Shown in pieces: positions 63,969 to 64,000 of a stretch of DNA of 64,000 nucleotides. Position 1 is the first letter of the stretch. Each line of letters opens with the position of its first letter. Origin of the DNA: an uncultured Parabacteroides sp. (lineage in GTDB: Bacteria > Bacteroidota > Bacteroidia > Bacteroidales > Tannerellaceae); contig CALUZV010000007.1 in assembly GCA_944325345.1 (NCBI GenBank), forward strand, positions 78,874 to 142,873, written 5' to 3'. A program made the translations under genes and the position numbers. Under the pieces are notes generated by a model. It ran no database searches, had not been told where the DNA came from, and worked only from the letters and a program-made list of their open reading frames with translations.

Positions 63969-64000
63969 CAAAGCCCCGACTTTCACAAGCTGGGGCTTTG
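63969..64000. terminator. second hairpin at the window end
   Basis: Arms CAAAGCCCC (63969-63977) and GGGGCTTTG (63992-64000) are perfect. The element is cut by the window edge and only 8 bp from the preceding terminator. Confidence 0.65.

Overview
The window is a compact, roughly half-GC bacterial chromosome segment from a member of the order Bacteroidales. The evidence is direct. Most leaders carry the Bacteroidetes -7 promoter box TAnnTTTG 15-40 bp before the start codon, often in exactly the forms TACCTTTG or TATCTTTG. Several proteins belong to Bacteroidetes-restricted families (DUF4293, DUF6261-like, a DUF6913-like protein between ligA and dapA, the Rpb6-like omega subunit, the short BamD). 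Tannerellaceae or Parabacteroides-like is my best guess, but that is inference. I see no rRNA, tRNA, insertion sequence, prophage or CRISPR array.

Layout. 1-2.4 kb: 3' part of ligA, a small Bacteroidetes protein and dapA. 2.5-6 kb: an acyl-CoA synthetase-like enzyme diverging from an unrecognised membrane protein. 6.6-10 kb: a glycyl-radical enzyme and its activase, best read as trans-4-hydroxy-L-proline dehydratase HypD/HypG. 10.5-14.4 kb: response regulator, histidine kinase and a GT83/ArnT-like membrane glycosyltransferase. 14.7-17.5 kb: queD-queE-speA. 17.5-25.5 kb: free-methionine-sulfoxide reductase, MATE exporter, cytidylate-kinase-like protein, Tat-exported carboxylesterase, MFS transporter, and phenylacetate-CoA ligase with a double-ACT protein. 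25.6-29.6 kb: bamD-rpoZ-DUF4293, fmt, a DUF6261-like gene. 29.7-33.4 kb: tsaC-like, sugar transferase and ClC channel. 33.6-44.4 kb: UvrD/PcrA helicase, a Dna2-like nuclease-helicase, a RelE-type toxin-antitoxin pair, PhoH/PIN, a CDF metal exporter and a stress protein. 44.5-55.4 kb: GH20 hexosaminidase, glyA, clpC, gyrA and a TPR protein. 55.9-60 kb: a second DUF6261-like gene overlapping an orphan antitoxin-like gene, a cysteine-less thioredoxin-fold protein, serB and two small proteins. 60-62.6 kb: a four-gene phospholipid-head-group cluster (PgpA, GtrA, CDP-alcohol phosphatidyltransferase, AUR1-like PAP2) resembling the Bacteroides inositol-lipid cluster but with no inositol-phosphate synthase beside it. 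62.7-63.8 kb: a secreted CE1-type esterase.

The most unusual feature is not a gene. At least eleven intergenic gaps hold short tandem arrays with different sequences but one shared architecture. A ~21-bp module alternates with an imperfect reverse complement of itself, so short dyads recur every 42 bp (21, 22 or 40 bp in three arrays). In the clearest case ten octamers of the form GGTRYACC-like sit exactly 42 bp apart, and in another six 16-bp dyads are exactly 42 bp apart. The arrays occur in divergent, convergent and co-directional gaps, so they are not simply terminators. I report them as a candidate undescribed class of chromosomal element.
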